64,000 nucleotides of DNA from Mayamaea pseudoterrestris (lineage: Eukaryota > Bacillariophyta > Bacillariophyceae > Sellaphorales > Sellaphoraceae), in the NCBI GenBank assembly GCA_027923505.1, contig BROI01000012.1, forward strand, positions 910,516 to 974,515, written 5' to 3'. The notes beneath the pieces are model-generated. The model worked only from the letters and a program-made list of their open reading frames with translations. It was not told the origin of the DNA and did not search any database. The stretch's first letter is position 1. Each line of letters opens with the position of its first letter. Of this stretch, positions 30,340 through 40,653 are shown piece by piece. The position numbers and the translations under genes were made by a program.

Positions 30340-31434
30340 CTACTGCGCTCGCTGCTTCTTGCCGCGCGGTCCCTTTTTCGTATCGTCTTCCTCCTTGAAA
30401 CCAAACGTTTGCTCGAACGACGCATCCAAGTCACTCTTTTCGCGGTTCAATTCGTTTTCAAGCGCTGCTTGTTCCTCTTGCTTCTCCAGCTTTTCCGCCC
30501 GGCGCAAAGCCTTGGCCTTTTTACCCTGCATCTTGTCCACATGCTGCTTGGCAATGTGCAATCGACCTACTGTTTCTCCAAACAAGTTGGTCGAATGGTT
30601 CTTGACCTTTTTACTCTTGGCTGCCAACGGTTGCCGCCGAGACGCCTTGTAGATATCCGGCTCGGCCCACTGCGTGCGCTGCAGCGTAAAGTCCAAGTCG
30701 GGTCCACAAGGTATCAAATAGGGAAGGGGCGAGGAATGTTCGCCACCACCCGATGGATTCTTCTTGAGCTTGCAAAAATAGGTTCGCTGGTGAATCATTG
30801 GCGCTTCAATGCCAGGGCAATTGGCAATCGTAAACACCATCAAATGGTCAAGTCCCGACAAGATGAGTTTGTCGACAATCTCGCCGCGGTAAAAGTCCAC
30901 TAACAAGTTTTGTAGATTCACAAAGGTTTCACCTTGCGCCCACAAGTCGCCGACAAAGAGTAGCATAGGTTTGCTTCCAATTTTCTTCTTGGGAACGCCG
31001 CCACCATAATCCTGCATGCTCTTAAACCTTCGAATTGATAGTTCGGCCAAGTCTAAAATTTGATGGTCAAAGGTGCGTCCAATGGTCAAGTGATTCGGCC
31101 GCTTCTTGTTGTGATGCGCCAAGGCAAACAAGCTGCAGTCATTCTTGGTCGTCAAAAACTGCAAAGAGGTCTGACCGTCCATATCCCAAGCGACAATTTG
31201 ATTACGCTTCGAAAGCAGCTTGACATGAGGAGCCGAAATGGCTCTAAGCTCCTGCAAGACTTTGCCCATGCCTTCGCTGCATTTGATGCCTTTCAGAAGC
31301 AAAGTGTTTTTAGTCGGTTGTTTCAGCTGAGGTTCCGTCGTTTTTAAATAGCGCTGAACACGTGCCTTGGTAGTCTTTCTACCAGACACTTGTTGTGCCT
31401 TATGGCTTTGCTTTTGCTGCGGCGTTGGCGCCAT
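30340..31434 (-). CDS. RPF2: ribosome production factor 2 (Brix domain)
   Basis: 364 aa from the Met at 31434 (context CACCATGGCG). An upstream Met at 31545 is possible but adds only low-complexity residues. The Brix domain spans about residues 45-260. It opens with L-L-L-K-G-I-K-C-S-E and includes F-A-L-A-H-H-N-K-K-R-P-N-H-L-T-I-G-R-T-F-D-H, the hallmark of RPF2. Then comes G-S-K-P-M-L-L-F-V-G-D. The tail is basic and helical with K-A-L-R-R-A-E-K. RPF2 with RRS1 brings the 5S RNP (5S rRNA, uL5, uL18) into pre-60S particles in the nucleolus. Its stop lies 83 bp from the stop of the convergent ornithine cyclodeaminase-like gene. Identification is firm. Confidence 0.93.
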   Translation of the reverse strand: MAPTPQQKQSHKAQQVSGRKTTKARVQRYLKTTEPQLKQPTKNTLLLKGIKCSEGMGKVLQELRAISAPHVKLLSKRNQIVAWDMDGQTSLQFLTTKNDCSLFALAHHNKKRPNHLTIGRTFDHQILDLAELSIRRFKSMQDYGGGVPKKKIGSKPMLLFVGDLWAQGETFVNLQNLLVDFYRGEIVDKLILSGLDHLMVFTIANCPGIEAPMIHQRTYFCKLKKNPSGGGEHSSPLPYLIPCGPDLDFTLQRTQWAEPDIYKASRRQPLAAKSKKVKNHSTNLFGETVGRLHIAKQHVDKMQGKKAKALRRAEKLEKQEEQAALENELNREKSDLDASFEQTFGFKEEDDTKKGPRGKKQRAQ

Positions 31435-31739
31435 GGTGACTAGTTGGTTGGTTTGTTCTTTTGCGAGAAATGAGATTGATGGACGATTGGTTGGTGGAGG
31501 CGCGCGTCGTGGCGATGTCGCACCACGAACTGCTTGTCCGTCCACCTGTTGCGATGAAGGCGCTTAGCTACATCGGTTAGCTAATATGAGTAGCTGTATA
31601 GAAGCGTTCGAAATGTGATCTTATAGTTAATAAATATTATATTTCCTGCTTAGTTCTCATTTGGTCTGTTGATACTTCTTTAATGTATTATATTGAATTC
31701 TACTTCCACCTTACCATTCACCCAGCCCTTTCTGCCGCC

Positions 31740-33393
31740 CTAAAGATCCGGAAACGCCTCAATCGGAGCAACAATGTCATCCTCCAAGTCGTCATCAAAG
31801 AGAGCCTGGTTGTAGCACACGATGGAATCCTGGCGGAAAAGGTCGCAAAAGACTGTTGTAGGCGACTGACTGGTTTGAGCCTGGAGATCAGTCTGGAGTG
31901 GTGCCACCTTGCAGTCATTGCCGCTAAAGTACTTGCTCGTCGAGTTGACTGGAAAGTACTTCTTGTCGAAAAAATCGCTCAAGTACGAGGCCAAGAATGT
32001 CTTGGGTGGTTCATCGCTGGAGCTGTTGCTTCCCTGCGTAATGTACGTTTTGAGCGTCGTCTGGTCCAGAGTGGGCGCTGCATCGTCATCATCGTCCAAA
32101 AGACTTTGCGGAGGCGACAGCGGCAACATGCTGTGCGTCTTGCGCGGCGTCTTCGAAGGGTAACGGCGGCGCGGAGGGGGCGGCACATCGAGCGCCACGT
32201 TGGACGACATCATCTCGTTAAAAATGCCACTGCAGAAGGCCGTCATTGTCGGAGGAAACAGGGCCATTTCCTTGTCGATTTGCGATGCCGCAATGGGCTT
32301 CGTCTGGAAGTCCAAGGCGTTAGTTACTATAGACTTGGTGGATGGCTGCTGCGGCTGTGGTGTCGCCATCGGTGTAGGATCGCTGCGGCGTTCGATGGGC
32401 TTGAACGACTCAAAGAGGTTGATCGGAGCGGCGGATCCAAGCTTGGGCATGTAGACGCTGCTCAGTGGAGCTGTCAGCAATTCTTCCGTGGGCGGCCCGC
32501 GAAGCTGGAACTTGGGCTTCTTAGTCGTTTGGGGAGTCATCTTCGAAAACAGTTCCGCCTCGGGTTCCTTCCTTTTCGTTGGCGCTTGCTTGGACTCCAG
32601 GATCGACTCGATGACTGCCTGGCGAGCAGTCAAGCGTCTGGATCGATTGGCAGTTTCCTCAATCTTGCGTGTGCTGGAAGCAATGATCTCCGGCTTTGCT
32701 ACTTCCTGCTCGTCCTCGCTCGCATCAACCGAGTCCTCATCCAAATTCTTAGTGCGCTTGCCTCGAGACGTTGTGATAAACTTTTGCTCGAGCGACTTGC
32801 GTAAGTTCGTAATGTGCGCTTTTGAAAACTTGGGAGCCTCAAAATTGATGTCGCCATCCCTTGACTTCTTGGCGCTTTCAAACGGCCGGAAGAGACGAGG
32901 GCACCCATTCTTCTTTTCGCGAAGAGCTTGGCAGGTCTTCTCAATGGCTTGCTCCTGCGGAACGAGAAGGCATCGCTTGTCGTCAATCTCGGTTCCTTCG
33001 ATAAGTTCGACGAACCGACCTGGTGGATTTAATGTGGCCATCTCGTTGATGAGGTCAAGGGCAATGGCCGTCTTGGCGGTGCGATCGGCCATGACGTAGA
33101 GCGGCTTGACCTTGTAGCAAAGGTACCTTTGAAACAAGGTAGCAAACAGTTTAGTCCATGGTGATCAATGACAAATGACACGTCGTTTGTCGTATAGATT
33201 GTTAAACGTACCTAAACTCAATGTTGCCCTTCCAACAAGTTACTCCAGAGCCTCGACCGCAGATCACATCCGTCTCTTGGAGCTTCAGTTCCTCCTGACT
33301 CGGAAGAATCTTGGGGACCTTGCGCACCTTGATGCGTTTGACTCGGCGCACCTTTCTCGCTGTCATGTTGGATGTTTGGTTTGTGATGCGCAT
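31740..33393 (-). CDS. DUF6824-domain protein (two exons)
   Basis: Exons 33393-33212 and 33126-31740 join over an 85-nt intron (GTACGT donor, TCAAAG acceptor), giving 522 aa. The junction falls inside the conserved domain and repairs it: T-D-V-I-C-G-R-G-S-G-V-T-C-W-K-G-N, then I-E-F-R|Y-L-C-Y-K-V. The 'D-V-x-C-G-R-G ... G-N ... F-R' pattern followed by a Lys-rich helix and P-P-G-R-F-V-E-L is the DUF6824 domain, very abundant in diatoms and of unknown molecular function. The N-terminus is strongly basic (R-K-V-R-R-V-K-R-I-K-V-R-K-V). The C-terminal two thirds are disordered, with Ser/Thr/Pro-rich and acidic parts, and end in an acidic D-D-D-L-E-D-D. A nuclear or regulatory role is often guessed for this family, and I cannot add to that. 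Confidence 0.8.
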
Positions 33394-34292
33394 TTTTGGA
33401 AATTATGATCAATCGTTTCGAGTCAATGGCGAGTGAGCATCGCGGAGCGGGGTTCGGCTTCAATATTCGCGCCACCAATCCACATTGCAAAACACATAAG
33501 CCCTGGTGCTTGGAAGGTGGTTTTCATAGCGTGGCATGTTCTGAGCGTTCCACTTTTCTTGTTTTTTCATGTTCCCCGCATTTCGCACGTCTACTATATT
33601 GTGCACATCGATCCGCCCGATGCGTCGCTGCTGCCGGAAGCGTCTTGTTCCTTGAGCTGAAGCGGCACCTTGTCATTCACTTGGAGAAGCATCGTCACGG
33701 CTGAAACAACTGCCACTCGCAATGGGCCCAAGCAAATCTCGTCTTACTTCCAAACATTGCACAGCACATGGACATTTTGGCATGCGTGGCGTTCTGGTTT
33801 CTACCAGCGTGTCGATGGCGGACGGAATGGCTCACTATCCGCAGACCAGGTGCTCACGTGCTGTGCTTGTTCTGGGATTCCGTTAAACTGCGCGGAGTGC
33901 ACGCGGAACGTCGCCACTCCGATTCTTGTATGCGATTCTTGGATGCTGCGCAAGACGAGGTGCCGGTTCGTAGCTAAATATTATAGAAGCCAGCGATAAC
34001 TGATTTGTGTTGTTCAATGTCGGCAACGTTATCGTCTGCAATTAGTCACGCAGTTGTTACTCTTATTCTATTGCTCATGGCGACGAGCGGCTCCTGAAGC
34101 GAGTGTGCCATGCTAAGAGCGCAGCCTACGCACCAACCTTTTTTTATATGGTTTGATAGAGGCTGTTATATCTTACTGTTAAAATAGCTAGCGATTTCGT
34201 CTACCGACATGTAGGTTGTAAACTCGGTGAGTTTAGCTGGGCTCATCGCTCGGCGTGCAAAAACTCGTCATGCCCGCTACGACAGTCTTTTC
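33394..34292. other. divergent intergenic region
   Basis: About 900 bp lie between the DUF6824 gene start (minus) and the TRAPPC9 start (plus). No convincing gene is present. A GTGAGT at 34227, directly upstream of the TRAPPC9 frame, could be a 5' leader intron donor, but no partner exon was found. Confidence 0.4.
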
Positions 34293-37200
34293 ATGTCCGA
34301 GAACACCCATCACGCTTCACCATGGCGATGGAGGGCAGGATCAGTATCTAACCCGTCCCTTGCTGGTAGCTTTGACATCATGGCGGACATTCCATTCTCC
34401 TTCTCCCAGGTGCCAGGGGATCCATCATTTCGCAGTTTGGCTGTAAACTGCGTCGCGTTAGTACCATTGCTCAGTTCCGACAAGCTCGGGGAGGAAACGA
34501 AAACCTCGTCCGTTCAATCCTATCAACGACTCTGCGCTGCACTCCAAGGACAGGGGGATTTATCGACCGATGCGTCATCATCAAATGAAAGCAAAACCAA
34601 AGAAGTGGATATTTTGCTCGTCGTGCCCAACTCTAGTCTGACTCGACCGGGCGATTGGAAGTATCCAGACACTCCACTCAAGTCCTTTCACTGGCAGCAC
34701 GGTAGTCAGCGGCTTCGAATCTTTGATGGCCGTCCACAAAATTCGCGACTCGCCCATGATCGCGTCATGAACCATTCCGTGACGCGAGACTGGATTGATT
34801 TGTGTCCGAGTCGACGTACAGCCGCCGTTATTGGAGTGCTCAACATGCGCGACTGTTCAACGCAAGCCGACTTGGATCGCGCGCAGGAGGAGCTCAGTCA
34901 GTGGGCGAACCGATATGCGACTCCTCCGTTTGAAGTCACAGCTCATGGTAGAAGTACGGAGCGAGATAAGCCAGTGGAGCGGCTCTTTGTTTTTGACTCG
35001 TTTGATGAGGACGTGACGCAAAACCTGGACATTTCCAAACTAAAAACGTCTGTTCTCGCGTTTCCGCCATTGGAGAATGCGCAAATGATGTACATGCACT
35101 TGAATGTTGTTGTCAACGACTTGGCTGTGTCAGTCTTTCGAAGCCTTGAATCAAAGATTGTGGCGTCGGATGCCATTTGCGAAAAGTTTGCCGCCAAAAC
35201 ACCGAACCAAGCAGGCTTCAAGGGCTCGCTGACCAAGATACTGCAAGGCGACAAAAAGGAACCAGATGCTCCCACTCAACCAACGAAGGTCAGTCTCACT
35301 GACATGGCAGCCTTTGTTAACCCCAAGTGCAAGCTTGCCAAGGAGTCGTCCAAGAGTCGAGGAGTGAGTCGAAACTCGAGCTTCACGTCAGACCTTCGCA
35401 ACAGCCTTTCGCAGCAATCAGCACCAGATGCCACTCCAAAGCTACTGACGCCTCTGGATCAGTTTCATGACATTAGTGACCTGTCGCCTCGTGATATGGA
35501 GGATGTGACGCGCCGCGATTTGTCTCGGCGCGAAAAGTGGGCGGCAGATATATCACTCATGGCAGGGTCGCCGCTGGATGCGTATGAACGGTACTTGAGA
35601 GCGGCGGACATGTGTCGGACCGGAACGCCGGACCCTTTGTGGTATGCTTCAGCCTTGGAAGGTTGTGCTGCGGCGCACATTGCCATGGCGGAAGCGGGGG
35701 GATTTGGAGTTGATGAATATCTTGAGCAAAACTTTCAAATGCCCGATGATATCATGGCGTTGGCGACGGAGCCAAGGCAGCAAAGTCACTCCAGCCGACA
35801 GGTGTTACCGGAAGTGGTATTTGCCCTTTGTGAAGAAGCTCTAAACATTACGAACAGACACGAGAAACTAGCGTCGCTGCATTCCGAGCTGTTGCTAAAA
35901 CTTGCTGACTATGTAGCAGATCCTGCGGAAGCTCATTTGCGCTGCAGGTGGGGAGAAGGCCCTGGTTGTTATGCTGGTGAACTAGGTGATGTTCCTCGTT
36001 GGGAAAAGACGTCAATTCACAAAATGGATTTCTCTGAACCAAAAACGAAAGGCGGAAGTGGTGACATGATTCACATTAACACCTTTAATAGGACCAAGCA
36101 GGTATGCGAATTACTTCAAGAGGCTGTCTCGGTCGGAGGCTTGAACCCAACGACCCGGGTCGATGTTGCCGCCAGATGTGCTCGCCTTTGTCTAAATGGT
36201 GTAAAGGCTACCCAATGGAAAGGTAGATTGGCCGAACCAGTTTGCTTGCCTCGAAAAGCGGCTTTCTTTGCCGTTGTTGCTGCTGAGAGCATGACTGTCA
36301 ACAACAGCGCCAAGAATGCGACGGCAGCTAGAGACCTTTGGTTACTCGCGATTCGATTATATGCGAAGGAAGGAAACACTTTACTCAAAGGAGGCAATTA
36401 CGGCTGGGCTGCTCTCCGAGCAGCAGCCTTGGACGCTTTGTCCACGCAAGGGAACACATTGCAATCGAACTTTGCTGCCCAAGATTTGTTGGTACTTCTT
36501 AGTGAAATTGAGCCTGCAGCGGCGAAGGCTTCTCCGACGACAGCAAAATCTCCTGGCCCGCCTCGACGGGAAAGTTTAGTCGCTCCGAAGCGACAGAGTA
36601 AGGTCTCGATCGCAGAGACTGGCGACCCAAGAAATCAAAGTCAAAGTTTTGATGAGAGCGACGGTGAAACAGACCGAAATGTAAAGTCTGTTAACACCTT
36701 TGCGCGGCAGCTCAAGGCGAGTTTCGCCTCGATTACACCTCAATCGACAATCATCACGTTGGAATCCAAGTGGGCGGACGGGCCAATAATTTCACCTGTT
36801 GACGTACCTTTTTCCGCTACCTCCAAAACGGCGCGGGCAGTAAGGGACCTTGGCTGCGTGTGGTTAAAGGCAGACCAAAGCCGGTGCTCAGTTGCACAAG
36901 AAGAGTGCATGCAGAGAATCGCCATGCTTCGTCGTTCACTTCCAACATCCTCCACCGTGAGTTATAGAGTTAAAAATGCGGATGAACGTCTACCTGTATA
37001 CACGGTATCTGGAATGACGGTCTTAAACGAAGCAGACTTGGCTTTGGAGCGTGTTAATACTAAGATTATAGTACAAGAGGACAAGGGCGCTATGGCGACG
37101 TTTTACAATCCTTTTGACAAGACAAAGGTGGAAGTCAAGCCGGTGATTGTCGCCGAGGAGGAAGAACGCTTTATGGTAATTCAGTTTGGAAACCGTCTTT

Positions 37201-39056
37201 CTGTCCCTCTGGAAGTGCAGCGCTGCAAATTGGTCTTTAGGGGAGATATAGATGGTCGAGTAAAGGCGTCGGCGTTGTCCTTCGTCATGCCACCCAAGGT
37301 GAAAGGCTTCGCCATTCAATTCCCTTTCTCGGTTCTTGCAGACGATTCACGAAGCGCCGAAGTTGTTGTCTTTGAAGTAAGTGGTATTGAAATGACCTTT
37401 TTGGGAAGGGTCTACTTCATACCTGTCTTTTCGTCGCTGTCCAACTTGAGAAGTAAACTACAAAGTGCTTGTGAAACACCTCGTCCAGCGTCAGTATATC
37501 CATTTGAACTACCGGCGAAGCCTATGGCGAGCGATGACGAGCTGGCGAAGCCATGCTTCGAGACTTGTGCGACTCAGCCGCGCCTTCAGATTATGTTTCA
37601 GAACTCAGGCGCTCCGGTCGAGTCCATAGCCACCTTTTCAATTAGCCTCGCGGAAGGGGAGACGTTTACGCTTCCACCTTTGGAACTCCGTAATTTTTCC
37701 GGGCCAACCTTACGTGGACAAATTAAGCGGTTGCAGATTCTCGCTATCGACCTTCCTGGTGTGCCTGAGACGTTACTATTTGACACAGAAGGAAATTGCC
37801 ATCAACCTGAAGACGCCTTTTTCAAGCAACAAGCTGAAGAGGAAAGTTCTGTACCTCTCCGCCTCAAATTGTTACCAACTGCAATCTCCATCGAGAGCAT
37901 CAATTTAAGCGGAAATGTTATTACGTTTCAAATCGCTGCAGCCAACAATTTAAAAAGATTATTGCCCGATGGCACCACATTTCGGCTTCGGTTTCGCTAT
38001 CGGGGCATGGCTACAGAGGGGTCTGAAGTTTGGCGTCGTCTTGACATCACATATCATGTTGCTTGTATTTGCGGGCCGAGGCTTTCGTCAATGGATTTTC
38101 GACCCGATATATTAACCACTAGTGCATACGAGGAAATGTGCCAATCGTTTAAGGCACGCCGACGGACACAAGTGGGACAAAATCCGGATGTGCGATTAAA
38201 ATCAGCAACGGACGGTATGTCTCAAGTTGAGACCATATTCCGTTTTGGGCTGGACCGTGGCATGCATGTCGCAAGTGGCTATGTCATTTTCTTGCTGACG
38301 GTGGCGAATGAAACTAAATCGGAAGTCTTGCTCTCGCGCAGCGATGGTCCAGTCGGTGGCTTTCACAATCATCCGATTGAGACGCTACTCGTTCACTCTG
38401 GGGTGAGTGCCAAGCTTCCAGTTGTTTTTCCTCGCCTCGCTCGCATGAAGGACGACGGCACTCCTTTTGATATATCCAACGAGATTATCTCAAGGTCTAA
38501 CATAACTTGGTCGACTGGCCATCCTGATGATTCTGTTGAGGATGCTACTGGTCGACTTCTTATTCCACGAGAAGCGCTTCAAGAAATAATTCACGAAAAT
38601 CCGTCGTTCGTTCAGCGCATATGCCAGGCACCTTGCGATATAACTTTGAACGTTGGTGGTTGCAACGCATCAAGCTCTCCCACGTTGATCACGCTTGGGA
38701 GCCCTCTTGACCTTCATTCACAAGTCACCATTGCCAATTGGGTACCATCCGAGGTGGCCAAAAGTTGTCACCTCGTGTTGGAATTTTTCTGTATCCGTCA
38801 CAGTGAAACACACAATTCACAGGCCTCGAAGCGTTTCGACGGAGTAGTCTGGGTTGGTAAATTGCAACAGAGCTTTCGAATGAACGAAGTGGCTATGAAA
38901 CATGCTGCTCGCGCAATCTTTACCGAGACGGGTCGCTTTTCGTTGTCGGTTTGCGCTCGCATCGCCCATGACGACGCAGAAGAGGGCGTGGAAGAAATAT
39001 GGTGGGCAACAACAGCGGCGACTTTGTTGGTCGAGCATACTAATGTTTCACAGTAG
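34293..39056 (+). CDS. TRAPPC9: TRAPP II complex subunit TRAPPC9/Trs120
   Basis: Single exon, 1,587 aa from the Met at 34293; a Met at 34380 (M-A-D-I-P-F-S-F) is also plausible. The N-terminal region holds the beta-strand S-L-A-V-N-C-V-A-L-V-P-L. Further in come a V-E-R-L-F-V-F-D-S-F-D strand and the phrase V-L-A-F-P-P-L-E, both characteristic of TRAPPC9. A TPR-like helical hairpin lies near residues 420-470 (K-W-A-A-D-I-S-L-M-A-G-S-P-L-D-A-Y-E-R-Y, then W-Y-A-S-A-L-E-G). The C-terminal half alternates Ig-like beta domains, as in Trs120. Trs120 makes TRAPP II an activator of Rab11/Ypt31-type GTPases at the trans-Golgi. Length exceeds yeast Trs120 (about 1,290) and human TRAPPC9 (about 1,150). 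Its stop is 78 bp from that of the convergent GCIP gene. Confidence 0.82.
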   Translation: MSENTHHASPWRWRAGSVSNPSLAGSFDIMADIPFSFSQVPGDPSFRSLAVNCVALVPLLSSDKLGEETKTSSVQSYQRLCAALQGQGDLSTDASSSNESKTKEVDILLVVPNSSLTRPGDWKYPDTPLKSFHWQHGSQRLRIFDGRPQNSRLAHDRVMNHSVTRDWIDLCPSRRTAAVIGVLNMRDCSTQADLDRAQEELSQWANRYATPPFEVTAHGRSTERDKPVERLFVFDSFDEDVTQNLDISKLKTSVLAFPPLENAQMMYMHLNVVVNDLAVSVFRSLESKIVASDAICEKFAAKTPNQAGFKGSLTKILQGDKKEPDAPTQPTKVSLTDMAAFVNPKCKLAKESSKSRGVSRNSSFTSDLRNSLSQQSAPDATPKLLTPLDQFHDISDLSPRDMEDVTRRDLSRREKWAADISLMAGSPLDAYERYLRAADMCRTGTPDPLWYASALEGCAAAHIAMAEAGGFGVDEYLEQNFQMPDDIMALATEPRQQSHSSRQVLPEVVFALCEEALNITNRHEKLASLHSELLLKLADYVADPAEAHLRCRWGEGPGCYAGELGDVPRWEKTSIHKMDFSEPKTKGGSGDMIHINTFNRTKQVCELLQEAVSVGGLNPTTRVDVAARCARLCLNGVKATQWKGRLAEPVCLPRKAAFFAVVAAESMTVNNSAKNATAARDLWLLAIRLYAKEGNTLLKGGNYGWAALRAAALDALSTQGNTLQSNFAAQDLLVLLSEIEPAAAKASPTTAKSPGPPRRESLVAPKRQSKVSIAETGDPRNQSQSFDESDGETDRNVKSVNTFARQLKASFASITPQSTIITLESKWADGPIISPVDVPFSATSKTARAVRDLGCVWLKADQSRCSVAQEECMQRIAMLRRSLPTSSTVSYRVKNADERLPVYTVSGMTVLNEADLALERVNTKIIVQEDKGAMATFYNPFDKTKVEVKPVIVAEEEERFMVIQFGNRLSVPLEVQRCKLVFRGDIDGRVKASALSFVMPPKVKGFAIQFPFSVLADDSRSAEVVVFEVSGIEMTFLGRVYFIPVFSSLSNLRSKLQSACETPRPASVYPFELPAKPMASDDELAKPCFETCATQPRLQIMFQNSGAPVESIATFSISLAEGETFTLPPLELRNFSGPTLRGQIKRLQILAIDLPGVPETLLFDTEGNCHQPEDAFFKQQAEEESSVPLRLKLLPTAISIESINLSGNVITFQIAAANNLKRLLPDGTTFRLRFRYRGMATEGSEVWRRLDITYHVACICGPRLSSMDFRPDILTTSAYEEMCQSFKARRRTQVGQNPDVRLKSATDGMSQVETIFRFGLDRGMHVASGYVIFLLTVANETKSEVLLSRSDGPVGGFHNHPIETLLVHSGVSAKLPVVFPRLARMKDDGTPFDISNEIISRSNITWSTGHPDDSVEDATGRLLIPREALQEIIHENPSFVQRICQAPCDITLNVGGCNASSSPTLITLGSPLDLHSQVTIANWVPSEVAKSCHLVLEFFCIRHSETHNSQASKRFDGVVWVGKLQQSFRMNEVAMKHAARAIFTETGRFSLSVCARIAHDDAEEGVEEIWWATTAATLLVEHTNVSQ

Positions 39057-39134
39057 TAAACTCTTAAGTAATTATTGTTGCATATCCTTGTAAGTTTATA
39101 AAAGTACTTTTGTTTCCGCGGTCTTGATCAGATT

Positions 39135-40328
39135 TTAATCAATGTTACCCAGTGCAACAGCCTCCAGAGCTTCATCTTTCCGTCTGCCCACCGCCAGCTG
39201 AAGCTTCGTCGCTAAATTACTCACATTCCGTCCCAGATCAAAAGATTCGTACTCTGGCAAAGTTCTATCAAAAAGGCAAACCAGCAATTCCTCCATCGCA
39301 GTGCACTGTCTCAGAATTTGACATTCCAGCTCTTGCCGCTTGATTGGCGGATACATGGCTGCTCCCAAATCCGTCATGCCCTCACCGACAGCTTGAGCGC
39401 AGTTGAACAACCGCAATATCCATTGCAATCGAGCCTCGTCTACATTCGAGAGTTCGTTGCCGTTACCTGTGGCATCCTCTGTCAAACTCTTACCAACGTC
39501 GTCGCACGCTTGCATTGCTACATTGATGCAGCCGCGGGAGCATTTAACTAGAGCCAAAGCAGAAGTTGCGATAGGGGTTTCCTGCAGAGTGTATTGGTCA
39601 GTTCCACCTCCAAGAAACTGTTCCCATGATGGTTCCTCGCCTTCGTCAATCTCATCTGCTTCGCCATCACCATTCTCGTGCTCGTTACCCTCGTCCAAGC
39701 TCGGTCCAGCATCGATCATTTCCTGGAACTCTTGCATTGTTTCATTGCATTCTTTGATGTATATGGAGAATTCGCGCCGCATGGCTAATTGATTCGAGAT
39801 TGGCAAGGACGAAGCTTGGCCATTTTGCATGTTCAAAATTGTTTGACAAGCTTCCCATACCGCTCCTGTTCGTTGGGCCGCCAATTGTTCATTCTCCGTG
39901 AATGCCGCTGCATCTCCAGTAAAGCATTGAACGAGTTGAATCGTTGATTGCAGTACCGCTCGCGTGGCTCGCTTGATGGCATGCCGCAACGACTTGGTGC
40001 AGCCCGTCGAATCCTGGTGTACCACCAGTGCTCCAGTACATATCCATTGACATCCTGGCAGCAACGTATCGCGGGCCATTTCAGTAGCTTGAGAAACATC
40101 AATTTTACCCATTAAGGCAAACTTGGTGCTGCCAGCGTGAATGCTTGATGCTGCCTGTTGGAGCAGGTCGTATGCATTTTGAAGCGACGACGGAACGACT
40201 CGATAGTGGGAAAGCTTGGGAGCAGATTCCTTGTCGGGAAGAGACTTGAGTGTCTCTTCGAGACGTTGCAGTGTCTGAACAACCTCGTCTAGAGAGAGCG
40301 CTGCTGTTGGAGCGCCAGTCGACGCCAT
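39135..40328 (-). CDS. cyclin-D1-binding protein 1 / GCIP-like protein
   Basis: 397 aa from the Met at 40328, in good context (GCAACCATGGCG). The protein is almost all alpha-helical. Features matching the GCIP (CCNDBP1, Grap2 and cyclin-D interacting protein) family are A-L-M-G-K-I-D-V-S-Q, Q-W-I-C-T-G-A-L-V-V-H-Q, T-G-A-V-W-E-A-C-Q and the acidic segment E-H-E-N-G-D-G-E-A-D-E-I-D-E-G before W-E-Q-F. In animals GCIP binds cyclin D and helix-loop-helix proteins; its role in algae is not known. The gene shares a promoter with the divergent nuclease gene. That promoter carries five 42-bp repeats with TGACGT/C sites, so joint bZIP control is possible. Confidence 0.72.
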   Translation of the reverse strand: MASTGAPTAALSLDEVVQTLQRLEETLKSLPDKESAPKLSHYRVVPSSLQNAYDLLQQAASSIHAGSTKFALMGKIDVSQATEMARDTLLPGCQWICTGALVVHQDSTGCTKSLRHAIKRATRAVLQSTIQLVQCFTGDAAAFTENEQLAAQRTGAVWEACQTILNMQNGQASSLPISNQLAMRREFSIYIKECNETMQEFQEMIDAGPSLDEGNEHENGDGEADEIDEGEEPSWEQFLGGGTDQYTLQETPIATSALALVKCSRGCINVAMQACDDVGKSLTEDATGNGNELSNVDEARLQWILRLFNCAQAVGEGMTDLGAAMYPPIKRQELECQILRQCTAMEELLVCLFDRTLPEYESFDLGRNVSNLATKLQLAVGRRKDEALEAVALGNID

Positions 40329-40411
40329 GGTTGCGACGGAACGAGATGAATGAAAGCACGACGCGATCTTTCGTGGTTCTCGCGGAGTCACGAATCACGA
40401 GTCCGTGACAG

Positions 40412-40616
40412 TGACGTAGTTTTCACTGGCACTCGTTTCGTATTATTGCCTTATGACGTAGTTTTCACTGGCACTCGTTTCATATTACAGCCTTGTGACG
40501 TAGTTTTCACTGGCACTCGTTTCGTATTATAGCCTTGTGACGTAGTTTTCACTGGCACTCGTTTCGTATAATAGCCTCGTGACGCAGTTTTCACTGGCAC
40601 TCGTTTCGTAGTAGTG
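40412..40616 (+). promoter_or_regulatory. five 42-bp tandem repeats with TGACGT/TGACGC sites in a bidirectional promoter
   Basis: Copies start at 40413, 40455, 40497, 40539 and 40581, the last slightly short. Each opens with a bZIP-type site: TGACGT at 40412, 40454, 40496 and 40538, and TGACGC at 40580. The rest of the unit (GTTTTCACTGGCACTCGTTT) is nearly invariant. The array fills most of the 325 bp between the GCIP start (minus) and the proposed nuclease start (plus). TGACGT and TGACGC are the forms described as CO2/cAMP-responsive elements in diatom carbonic anhydrase promoters. The 42-bp spacing is four helical turns, which would put every site on one DNA face. Control of either gene is inference. 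Confidence 0.6.
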
Positions 40617-40653
40617 CCCCGTTGCAGATCGTCGCCAACGGCACCATGGCACC

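Noticed and set aside
34227-34292. Upstream GTG start for TRAPPC9
   Set aside because: GTG starts are not expected in this eukaryote and the sequence there (GTGAGT) looks like an intron donor.
40350-40532. A plus-strand peptide with a 14-residue repeat (D-V-V-F-T-G-T-R-F) as a protein
   Set aside because: The repeat unit is 42 bp, a multiple of three, so any open frame repeats; it lies in a promoter between two start codons.
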